NCBI GenBank assembly: GCA_002150815.3
Contig: NDFF03000098.1
Coordinates: 248,001 to 312,000, forward strand
Length of the DNA stretch: 64,000 bases
Source of the DNA: Grammothele lineata
Taxonomy: Eukaryota > Basidiomycota > Agaricomycetes > Polyporales > Polyporaceae
Direction: 5' to 3'
A program made the translations under genes and the position numbers. The notes beneath the pieces were generated by a model. It made no database searches. It worked only from the letters and a program-made list of their open reading frames with translations, and was not told where the DNA came from. Of the stretch, positions 44,139 through 54,112 are shown piece by piece (the first letter of the stretch is position 1; each line of letters begins with the position of its first letter).

Positions 44139-45859
44139 TCATGCATAGCCGTTCTTCCCTGGCACGACCCCAAACGCGCCCCCGCCCTTCCCGTACATCT
44201 TGCGTAGGTCGCCCGCGAGCGCGTCCGGCCGCTCGAACGCGGCAAAGTGCCCACCCTTCTCGTGTTCCTGCGCAAAGACGAGCTTGCCTAACATGTGCGC
44301 CCACCTGTGGTGAGTGATCGTTAGTAAGCATTGGAGCCGCACAGGACCCGAGGATACAAAGCCATGAGCGCACTGGCAGCGGTGATACGGGGGCACAGGA
44401 AGGAGCGGACTCACGAATTGGGAAAACGTAGGATATCACCCGGGAAGTAAGACACCCCAACGGGGACGTTAGTGTATCGAACCCGCGACATGGTGCCCGC
44501 GACGCCGCCGTCTGTCATCTCGTGGTAAATTCGTAGGGAAGCAGTCGGCCCTGCACGCGAGAACCAGTAGATGGAGATCCAGCGAAGGACTGCTCGGTGT
44601 TAGTACACGTGAGCATGTAATCAATGGAGAAAACTCTGAAAGAGACAAGGACATACCTTCGTCGTCTGTCCAGGGATACTTGTCCGACCAGTCCACGAGC
44701 TTCTCGTAAATCCACGCGAGTAGTCCCACAGGCGAGTCCGCGAGGCCGTACCCGAGTGTCTGCGGCTTGGTCGACTGCTCATACAAATAACCGCAGCCCA
44801 CTTTGTCGAACTTCTGCGACTTGAGTAAACCCGCCTTTGCCACGCTGTTGAATGGGATGGTGAGCATCTCAAGGAACAGGAGCGGGTTGGTCCACGGCTT
44901 CGGGATGGGGGTTCTGGTGGATGTGTAGGAGCTTGTCAGTTCGTGCAGAGGTGAAGGGGACAGGAATCAAACGCATACAGAGGCATGTTAGTGTGCCAGG
45001 CTTTGACATGCTTGTGTCCGTGCAGGCCGACGGTGTAGGCGCCAAGCTGGCGAACAATGCGAGTCAGTTAGCCCACGGGTCCCGTCAACGAGGGGGAAAT
45101 ATTTCGACATACCATGTGCCCCCAATCACCGCCCTGATACACTACACGCGTCTGTCGTTAGCCGCTCTGCCAGCATATAGCAACCGCCGCCATGCGCACC
45201 GTATTCGCTGTAGCCCAGAGACAGCATGAGCTTGTTCAGAAGCTACTCAGCTCAAATAAGACAGTGTGCTACAGCGAAAACCGGGGGTAAACGAACACAC
45301 CTCGGCGTATTGGGCCCCTTTGAAGCCCGGTTTCTGGACTCCTTCGGAGAACCCGAATCCTGGGAGACTGGGCGCCACGACGTGGAAGCTGGGGTGGTCA
45401 GGCGAGCTGGCAGTGAGGAGTGGAAACAGCTTTTCCACTTCGAGAAAGTGCCCCGGCCCTGGTAAGGTTGAATGAATTAGAACAGAGCTAGATAGGAGCA
45501 GCATTTCACGTAGCGCACGCACAGCCGTGAACGAACAGTAACGGGATTGCGTTCGCACATTCGCTTTTCTTGTGCACGTAATGGATGTTCAGAGTCCTAA
45601 AACCTTCGACGTCGATGTCGCGCGTGAACATGGGCAGCTCGTTGATTTGCGCTTCGGCTTTGCGCCAGTCGAACCCATCCTTCCAATGCGCAACGAGCCG
45701 TTTCACATCCGAGAGGGGCGCGCCGTAGTCCCAGCCAGCACCGTCGAGTTCGTCAGGGAAGCGAAAGACGTCGAGCTTTTTGTGCAAGAAGTCGAGGTCC
45801 GCGTCAGGAACGGCCAGCGTGAAGGGCTTTTCGGAGGAGTCCGAGTCCGAGTCTGTCAT
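44139..45859 (-). CDS. Epoxide hydrolase EH1 (EPHX1/EHN type)
   Basis: Alpha/beta-hydrolase that opens epoxides to diols. The ATG at 45859 starts MTDSDSDSSEKPFTLAVPDA. There is an N-terminal EHN domain and no membrane anchor, so it is probably cytosolic. Motifs: oxyanion loop HGWPG formed across an intron, [13 protein letters not shown], nucleophile VYQGGDWGH, cap Tyr in [20 protein letters not shown], second Tyr in RIYHEM, and catalytic His in [14 protein letters not shown]. The C-terminus is [13 protein letters not shown]. The position aligned with the charge-relay Glu of mammalian EPHX1 is Asp (YFPGDIL), unlike the three plus-strand copies. About eight introns; all splice in frame. It is the only copy on the minus strand and is separated from the others by the Nab2-like gene. 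Confidence 0.93.
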
Positions 45860-46877
45860 GGTGAGAGAGACGTGGAGAGGGCCAGTCACGGGGAGTAGGA
45901 CGGACTCGGGTGCCGGGGTCGTGGTGGTTCAGTATAAGAAGGGTGACCGTGTCAACATACGCGGATCTTGATGCGCCCAGCCACTACTCCGGGATTGGCG
46001 AGGTCCTCGCGCTCAAATGCCACTGCGGATGGTTTCCGGGCATCACGACTGAAGACAATTTCGGGGGCTGTCGCCGGCTTTTCCGACACCGCCGGATGGG
46101 TACTGTTGTCAACCTGCGTATGGCGTATGAGCACTGGTCCTCGTAGGCTAGGGCTAGCCATTGCTTACCTTGTGCGGTGGAGGGGACGTGGCATACGATT
46201 ACACAAGGCAATAGTTTATGAACCCGAATGTCTCGGTGTCGTAATGGCCGTCTGGGAAGAGATTGAGGCACGTGGATTCCTCTTCCCCCCTTGATAGGCT
46301 GGAGACATATACGTTGAAGCTGGAATGGTCGTTCAGCGAACTGTGCCAGCAAAGCCGTCGCAAAGGATCCAGTTTCGCAGTGAGTCAAGAACAAAATCAT
46401 GGTCCAACCAACGTCGATATTCCAGCGATCGACAAGTGGCACGACTACGTGCGCCGGTTCGAACCCGGCTGCTCCACATCACATTTCCACACTGCGAACA
46501 TCGCGAGCACACATGCACAAGTGCACGTAGGCACGACCGCGGCCACGAAATGTTCGGCCCGGCACAACGGTTCCATGTCATTGCGACGGGGCCACCAGTG
46601 AGCAGGGTACCTACGCCAGATACAAGACGTTGGGAGTGCTAAGTATTTGTACGAATACTGATATGAATACTGCAGAAGAGACGGAGCAGAGAGGAGACAA
46701 CAAACGAGGCAGCAGCACAGACATTTATCACAGATGATGCGCAGGTTGGTGTGGGGAAATAGCGTATACAGTCTCCTTGGGGAACGATATCTACCAGTCG
46801 TCCATCGCGCCCGCCGGCCGCGCAAGTGTACAACTGCACCTGACAGCGTTCAAGACGGGCGGGCGAGAGGGGGGCGG
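45860..46877. other. Intergenic upstream of EH1
   Basis: No supported gene in about 1 kb. A TATA-like CTTATACTG (minus strand) lies near 45935. A tRNA T-arm-like hairpin GCCGG-TTCGAAC-CCGGC is at about 46452-46468 but has no partner arms. Confidence 0.45.
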
Positions 46878-49027
46878 TCACGCCGAAATCGGGACCGCGG
46901 GCGCTGCCTCGTCCTTCTTGCCCGCCTGCGCCTGCTTGATCGCCTTCTCCGCCTCGCTCTTGCGCGCCTCCATCTCCTTCACTTGCCGCTCCAACTCTGC
47001 CGCCGTCGTCGGTGTCCCGTCCGGACGCTTGAACGTCACCGTCTTGTGCGGGCTGGGCGCGCCATCCGCCGCAGCGGGGGCAAGGCCACGGTGGAAAGAT
47101 GAGGGGAGGACGCGGCCCTCGGGGTGTTGGTAGGGGCACGTCGCGCGCGTGCAGGCAGTGCCAAACTTGCACGGGACGGCGTGGTTCGTGGGGCGGGGAT
47201 GGGTGAATGTGCAGCCTGGGCGCGTGCACGCCGCGCCGTAGCGGCAATGGACGGCGTTTTGTGGCGTCGAAGAGACGGGGGGGGTGTATGCGGGAGGCTT
47301 CGGGGGTTCGGCTAGAGGGGGGGAGTGAATCAGTACAATTACCAGTGCAGCGCTGGAGACGTGACATACCATTGGGATTCAGCACAGCTGGACTGACGTG
47401 CGCCTTGACGCAGTCCTTGTCTTTGCAGTCCTTCCCGTTCTCGCAGGGATCGTTACTGAGGACGATACCGCTTTCTGGCGTAGCCACAGGCGAAGGATGT
47501 GAATAGCGGCACATGGGGTTCGTGCACTTCGGGCCAAACTTGCAGAGTGTCGGGGATTGAGGACGCTCTGGGGCGACGAAGCTTGGTCGTACCGAGCCGA
47601 CGGAGGAAGAGGGCGTGATGAGGACAGGAGTGGGTGCTGACACCGCAGGGACTGGTTTCGGTTGAGGTGCTGCTGGTGCGGCAGCTTGCGTTGCGGGAGC
47701 AGGGGTGTTGGTGGCCTCGGTGGCCGGCGGCTCGGAGTTGTGGTGCCCACCTGAGTGACCGCCACGTCCCCGCCCTCCCCTCATCGGACCTCCTCGTCCC
47801 CTGCCACGACCACGACCATCCCCTCCGCCCTGCCCTACCCCTCCGTTCATTCCGTTGAATCCATTCATGTCTCCACCCATCCCCGGTTGCATCGGGAACC
47901 CATTGTTCATGAACTGACCTGCAGCAGGGTTCATGATGCCCATGGCGCCAGCGATTTGCGACATCATAGCCATCTGGTTTAGCATGAGCTCCTGGAGCAT
48001 CATCGGATTCGCCATGTTCATCGCGCCCATGTCCATCCCGGGCATGCCGTTCATAGGGAATCCGCCGCCGTTCATCATCATCATGGGATCCTGTGGTCCG
48101 TTTGTGATGCTGTCGATACGCGCCTGGACGTCGTCACGCGGATTGAACTGAGGCCCGTGCCCTCTCGGGCCCATGCGGTCGAGGAGGCTGCGTTGGCCGT
48201 GGTTGTCCCGGTCGCCACGGTGTTGCATAGCGCGCGGGCCTGTTGGCAGATGGTCCGTGCGTCGTGCCTTGTTTGGCGGATGGCCGGCTGGCGACGGCGA
48301 ACGTGCAGAAGCCGTGCGCTTCTGAGCGGATGGGGATGTGGACGGGATGGCCTGAGAGAGGGCTTGTTGGTACAGAGGTGCACCGGTACGGGGGCCGCTT
48401 GGCGGCTTTCGCGAATCGACGGGTTGTTGGTGAGGGAGGAGTTCGTCATTGCGTGGCGGTGGTGCTGACGATGTCGAAGGTTCGGGAGCAGGAGGAGCTT
48501 CTGCAACTGGTGCGCCCTTGCCGGCCTCCGCGAACAACCAATCGACAAAGCTGGCGTCTGTGGCCCGAGGGATGAGATACGCAGGCGGGGAGAGCGTACA
48601 AGCAACGTACCGAAGTCCGACCCAATCACTACCCAAGACCCAGCCCTTCAGAACAGCTCAGCAAAGATGAAAAAGAGGTGTGCTCACGATCTTCCAGCTC
48701 AGATGTGATTTGTACTGTGGTCGCATGGTCAGCATATGTCCACGGTCGCGTTACCAAGGAGCAGGACCCGTGGCAGGTTCAACGTATCCCAGTGCTCTAG
48801 AAACGCGTTCAAAGTGGAAGCTCACCTGAAGTTTTGTTGTTGATCACCATGATAGTGATATACTCGGCCATGACGGGATCTTGTTCATGGTGAGTATCTC
48901 CTCGCGCATTGAGAGCGGATTTGTGCTCACCTGGCTCCGTGCTGTACTGTCTCTTCATGAGCTCATCCTGGATGGCATTCTGGAGCGCGGTTGCGCGCTC
49001 CGTACCCATCGTGAGGCCAAAAGCCAT
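46878..49027 (-). CDS. Nab2/ZC3H14-type poly(A)-binding zinc-finger protein
   Basis: Nuclear protein that binds poly(A) tails and helps mRNA export and tail-length control. The ATG at 49027 begins MAFGLTMGTERATALQNAIQ. The N-terminal PWI-like domain includes DPVMAEYITIMVINNKT and ends DASFVDWLFAEAGKG. A long Pro/Ser-rich region follows, then a Met-rich stretch (NPMMLQELMLNQMAMM) and an RGG box (GRGRGRGRGGPMRGG). Tandem CCCH fingers of the Nab2 spacing C-x5-C-x4-C-x3-H come last: CKFGPKCTNPMCRYSH, CENGKDCKDKDCVKAH, CRYGAACTRPGCTFTH and CKFGTACTRATCPYQH. A C-terminal coiled coil (AELERQVKEMEARKSEAEKA) ends the protein. About five introns. It sits inside the epoxide hydrolase group but has no functional link to it. 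Confidence 0.92.
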
Positions 49028-49808
49028 GGTGGAAGGACAGGTATGGGGGAAAGGGTGGTGGTGGTTGGAGGGAAAAGGGTAGCCCTACCTAAGGCTTACG
49101 GCGGACAGTAACACCGGAATTAACGCGCATATTAGAACTCCGATGACACCAGATTAGCTGACTCACAATGTCGGAGATTAGGGTATACTTAGCTTACGTC
49201 ACTATTGAAGGAATAGAGTCACAATAAGCCCCCTACTCACCCTTACTCACCTGATTGAAGTCCGACTAGTCCGGCTTCGACTATGAAGTTATGGTTCTGT
49301 TGAAGACTGAGTCAGAGTCCTCGGTCATGAATCACGATCTCGCCTCTTCATCTCCTGCCCATATAGCTTACTTTGAATTCGAGTGCATTCCGCCCACTTG
49401 ACGACCTACTCCCTTTGACGCTCCAATGGGTCTACGCGTATCGTTACCTGCGGTGGTAGCCGACCGATGTTCACCGGTGCAAGCAGCGCAATCCCCGCGA
49501 CGACTCAAACCAGGGCCGCCTGCTGTCACGTCCGTCATACCAACAGCTTGACATGGCATGCGAGGGCCCATGTTGCTCAATGCTCACGCCGACACGTCAA
49601 ACTCAAGGTCGGAACGGATCTGATTCACAACTCATAGCTTCTGTCGATGGTTTCGCCACCGGTCAGACGAGGTTAGTCGCCGATCCACATAACGTAACTC
49701 TCCCACTGTGTCGAGCCTATGTCGTACCTGCTCCCGCAGCTCACCAAGCGAGCATTGCCTTCTCTCGAACCAACACGTCGCAGTGGTCTTTTGATCCTCT
49801 CACTTGTC
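49028..49808. other. Divergent region, Nab2-like gene / EH2
   Basis: No gene seen. The right end holds the sequence block shared with EH3 and EH4 (49691-49708). The 49130-49300 stretch is AT-richer than its surroundings. Confidence 0.5.
49691..49708 (+). promoter_or_regulatory. Conserved upstream block of EH2
   Basis: AACGTAACTCTCCCACTG, 118 bp before the EH2 ATG, matches the EH3 and EH4 blocks at most positions (AACGTAAGTCTCYCACCG). It is the least conserved of the three copies. Confidence 0.5.
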
Positions 49809-51482
49809 ATGACTGACTCAACCTCCTCAGAAATGCCCTTCAAGATTGCTATCCCGGAGGCCGATCTTGACCTTCTCCGCAAAAAGCTCGACCTTGTCCG
49901 CTTCCCGGATGAGCTCGACGGCGCCGGTTGGGGCTATGGCGTACCGCTCGCAGGTGTCAGGCGGCTCGCCGCGCGCTGGAAAGATGGCTTTGACTGGCGC
50001 AAGGTTGAGGCAGAAATCAATGAGCTGCCCATGTTCACACGCGACATCGAGGTCGAGGGCCACGGAACTCTCAACATTCACTACGTGCACATGAAGAGCG
50101 AATGCACAAACGCGATTCCACTGCTCTTCGTACACGGTTGTGAGTCCGGCTCTTGGCATCACGGCCGTATCATGAATGTGGTCATGTTGATGAAAACACC
50201 GTTATGACGTAGGGCCTGGATACTTTCTTGAAGTGGAGAAGATGTTGCCGCTCCTGACGGCCAATACGCCAGACCACCCTAGCTTCCACGTCGTAGCAGT
50301 GAGCCTTCCTGCGTTTGGTTTCTCCGACGCGCCCAAGAAGCCTGGCTTCGCAGGCCCCCAGTACGCCGAGGTACGAACCTTCTGATCGAGGCTTCGGATT
50401 CGCACTCATCTTGGGTATCTGTAGGTCTTGAACAAGCTCATGCTCGCCTTGGGATATGACGAATACGGTGGGTCGTTCTTTCTCCGGCTTGCATGCAGAG
50501 ATTGATTGTTAAGGCGCTTGATGTGCGTAGCCTACCAAGGCGGCGATTGGGGGCATTTTGTATGTTGCTGTCACAATTGAGCATCACAGCTACAGCTAGA
50601 ATGCTGACTTCGTGTTCCATCGTACAGGTAGGTGCATATGCCGTTGGCCTGTACGGACACAAGCACATTAAGGCCTGGCATACCAATGTACCATTGTATG
50701 TAGCGCTACTCTCATGAACTCCTTATGTGCCGTTGCTAGTATCTGTTACGCTGACTTGCTCGCTGTAGTGTGCCGCCGCCCAGGTTCTTCTCCAATCCGC
50801 TCCTTTTCCTGGGCATGTTGACTATCCCGTTCAATCGTGTTGAGAAAGAGAAGATCGCATTCATGCAACGCTTCTTTACGCAAGGATCCGGGTATATGCG
50901 CGAGCAAGCGACGAAGCCACAGACGCTCGGCTATGGTTTGGCGGATTCGCCCGTTGGCATGCTCGCGTGGGTCTATGAGAAGCTCGTCGAGTGGACGGAC
51001 GATTACCCTTGGACTGACGACGAAAGTAAGCGTCCAGATGCTTGATACAAGGCATGCGCTGACCGCCTTTTCTCGCTCGACTCTCAACAGTTCTGAAGTG
51101 GATCTCAGTATACTGGTTCTCCCGTCCCGGCCCTGCCGCGTCGGTGCGGATATATTATGAGATGTCCAAGGGCGGGATCGACGTTACCATGCTCGGTGAC
51201 GTGAAATGGACGGATGTCCCTGTCGGGGTGTCCTACTTCCCCGCAGAAGTTGTTCGCCTCCCGAAATCGTATGTTGAGTATCGTCAATGCCAGAACATCG
51301 CTGACCGTGTTCCTAGGTGGGCTCATATGTTGGGGAAGCTGGTTTTCTCGGGCGAGCACGACAAGGGCGGTCACTTCGCTGCATTCGAGCAACCGGACTC
51401 GTTGGCAGGCGACCTGAGGAAGATGTTCGGGAAAGGCGGAGGTGCATTTGGCGTCGTCCCTGGGAAGAACGGTTACGCGTAA
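49809..51482 (+). CDS. Epoxide hydrolase EH2 (EPHX1/EHN type)
   Basis: First of three tandem plus-strand copies. The ATG at 49809 begins MTDSTSSEMPFKIAIPEADL. EHN domain motifs include [16 protein letters not shown] and [20 protein letters not shown]. Catalytic features: HGWPG across an intron, [10 protein letters not shown] with the nucleophilic Asp, Tyr in [20 protein letters not shown], Tyr in [10 protein letters not shown], Glu in YFPAEVVRLPKSW and His in [14 protein letters not shown]. The C-terminus is [13 protein letters not shown]. Nine exons with GT-AG introns throughout. AVSLPAFGFSDA shows Ala for the usual Gly after the first strand Pro, a mild change. All catalytic residues are present, so it is probably active. 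Confidence 0.93.
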
Positions 51483-52023
51483 ACCATGCTCAGGATCACA
51501 CGACGCCTTCATCGAAGTCTCCATTCCCTCATGTGATTTAGCCGTCTCACGTCAAGCTTCTATGTCAGATGGGTCTCACATGCCGAAGAATTGGCAGGAC
51601 AGAGAAGAACCCTCCGTACAGCACCCATGGTGGCAGCCAACCTTGCAGCGTAAACCGTACATCTTTGCTTGCCTGATCGTCCTCGCAGGCTCCGCAAAAT
51701 ACGAACGTTGAAACAGCCTGGAATGATTGACGACTGAATTGATAGCAACAGGCCCTATCATGCACGGCAGCGCGCGAAAGTATCGCGTACCGGCGTTTGA
51801 TGCGCCTTACCAGTGTCGCCCGACTCCCGGGCTTACCCCCAGTGACGACAAAGTTCGTCTGACCGTACAGACTCCGGGCCAGGTGATGTCAATACAGGTA
51901 ACGTAAGTCTCTCACCGCAGCAGTATTTAGGCCGACTGAGGTTGCCGGTTAAGCGATCGTCGCCTCTCTGCTTAAACCAAACCGTCACCACATCGGACTT
52001 CTGCTGGCCCTCATCCTCTCACC
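51483..52023. other. Spacer between EH2 and EH3
   Basis: No gene. It holds the EH2 3' end and the EH3 promoter with the conserved block (51875-51917) and a TATTTAG box at 51924. Confidence 0.55.
51875..51930 (+). promoter_or_regulatory. Conserved upstream block and TATA-like box of EH3
   Basis: The block begins CGGGCCAGGTGATGTCA and continues to AACGTAAGTCTCTCACCG (51900-51917). EH4 has the same two words in the same order and nearly the same spacing. TATTTAG follows at 51924, about 95 bp before the ATG. Confidence 0.6.
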
Positions 52024-53726
52024 ATGGCAGATTCAGGTTCCGCGGAAAGGCCCTTCAAGATCTCTATCCCAGATGCCGACCTCGACCTTTTGCACAAAAA
52101 ACTCGAGCTCGTCCGTTTCCCAGACGAGCTTGAAGGCGCCGGCTGGGACTACGGATCCCCTCTCGCGGACGTCAAGCGTCTTGTCGCGCGCTGGAAGGAC
52201 GACTTCGACTGGCGCAAGGTAGAGGCGGAGATCAACGAGTTGCCCATGTTCACGCGCGACATCGAGGTTGACGGTCATGGCACTCTCAATATCCACTACG
52301 TGCACAAGAAGAGCGAGTGCGCGAATGCGATTCCTCTGCTGTTCGTGCATGGCTGTGAGTCCAATTTCGAGGCGGATCGAGATGACGCAATGTATTTACT
52401 TATGCTGACGAACAACCCGGACCATACAGGGCCAGGGCACTTCCTTGAAGTGGAGAAAATGCTGCCACTTCTAGCGGCTAGCTCCCCCGACCACCCCAGT
52501 TTCCACGTTGTAGCACTGAGCCTTCCCGGGTTCGGTTTCTCTGACGCGCCCAAGAAACCTGGATTCGCTGGCCCCCAATATGCTGAGGTATGAATCTCCC
52601 TTTCTACGACACATACGGCCGTCTGAACTTCTTTCCAGGTCTTCAACAAACTCATGCTCGCATTGGGATACTCTGAATATGGCAAGTGTTAGCTCGTGCG
52701 TCTGGCTTGAACATGGATGACTGAAGCGCTTTTGAAACCAGTATACCAAGGCGGCGACTGGGGCCATCTGGTGCGTCTATGACACGGCGTGCTGTATTGG
52801 CAGAAGCTAGAGACATCTTCGCCACTGACTTTTACCAGCTAGGCGCACACGCTGTTGGCATATATGGGCACAAGCACATCAAGGCTTGGCATACGAATAT
52901 ACAACTGTACGTCTTTCACAGTTTCTTAGGGATTTTAATTGACTCATCCTCATTCATATAGCTCGCCTATGCCCACATTTTTCTCTCACCCTCTTCTCTA
53001 TCTCAGCATGTTTACTCTACCCTTCAGCAAGGCTGCCAAGGAAGATATAGCATACTCCCAGCGTTTCTATGTTAAGGGGTCAGGATACCACCGCGAGCAA
53101 TCAACGAAGCCCCAGACCCTCGGATACGGGCTTGCGGACTCGCCCGCGGGTCTGCTCGGGTGGATCTACGAGAAGCTTGTCGACTGGACGGACAAATATC
53201 CTTGGACCGACGACGAGGGTATGTTCCGAGACATTCACGAAGAGGCGAGAGGCTGATTATTGGGTGCCACATGGTGTTCTATAGTTTTGAAGTGGATCTC
53301 AGTCTACTGGTTCTCTCGTCCCGGGCCCACCGCGTCTTTGCGTATCTACTATGAGATGTCCAAGGGCGGGACTGCCTCAGGCGTGCTCGAAGGCGCTAAG
53401 TGGACAAACGTTCCTGTAGGAGTGTCCTACTTCCCCGGAGAGCTCGTTCGGCAGCCAAAATCGTGCGTCAATCTGTTGGACCATTGTTCGCGGCATACTG
53501 AAACGTTTTTCTTCGCGGCGCGTGATTTCTTTTTGTGAACGTCCGTTCGTGCGCAAACAGGTGGGCGCACATCCTAGGGAAGGTGGTATTCACGGGCGAT
53601 CACGACAAGGGAGGGCACTTTGCGGCGTTCGAGCAACCGGACGCACTCGCAGGTGACCTCAGGAAGATGTTTGGCAAGGGCGGAGGCGCGTTTGGAATTG
53701 TCCCCGGAAAGAACGGTTACGCGTGA
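52024..53726 (+). CDS. Epoxide hydrolase EH3 (EPHX1/EHN type)
   Basis: Second tandem copy. The ATG at 52024 begins [23 protein letters not shown] motifs [16 protein letters not shown] and [20 protein letters not shown]. Catalytic features: HGWPG across an intron, [30 protein letters not shown], Tyr in [20 protein letters not shown], Tyr in [10 protein letters not shown], Glu in [13 protein letters not shown], His in [14 protein letters not shown]. The C-terminus [13 protein letters not shown] is nearly identical in all copies. The intron at 52682-52741 begins GCAAGT, so it is a GC-AG intron; EH4 has a GC donor at the same place. All residues needed for activity are present. Confidence 0.93.
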
Positions 53727-54112
53727 GCAGTAGCCTTACCGCGCAGTCAAGGACTACACCGCGACATGTACACGTAAATCCCTATTCAAAGTGGCATGTT
53801 TCGTGGCCTTGACGTGCTTCGCAACAGAAGGGTCTCAGTCTTCCCTTCTACAGGGATGGCGTCCCCTGTTTGATAGCACAAACCCCTGATGATTTCGTAC
53901 TCCACCGCAAATCACACGCCGTGGATGGCTGCGAGTCATAACACGTCCGAGGATGATATCAGCCCATGCAGGCTCTCGGGCCCGGTCATGTCATCGGACG
54001 AACGTAAGTCTCCCACCGTCGTCGTTCTTTAAGCGAAGACGACCTTTGTCTCCGACCATCACGACCGTCTGACGACTTACTACCCCATTTCTCAAGACGA
54101 TCTCTATCACTC
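53727..54112. other. Spacer between EH3 and EH4
   Basis: No gene. It holds the EH3 3' end and the EH4 promoter with the conserved block at 53977-54018. Confidence 0.55.
53977..54018 (+). promoter_or_regulatory. Conserved upstream block of EH4
   Basis: CGGGCCCGGTCATGTCA followed after seven bases by AACGTAAGTCTCCCACCG. The second word lies 112 bp before the ATG. The match to EH3 is close, with two mismatches in the first word and one in the second. Confidence 0.6.

Noticed and set aside
46440..46480. tRNA T-arm-like hairpin GCCGG-TTCGAAC-CCGGC in the EH1 upstream gap
   Set aside because: The T stem and loop are perfect, but no matching acceptor 5' strand (TGGAGCA), D arm or anticodon arm is found upstream within 130 nt. 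At best a degenerate tRNA end.
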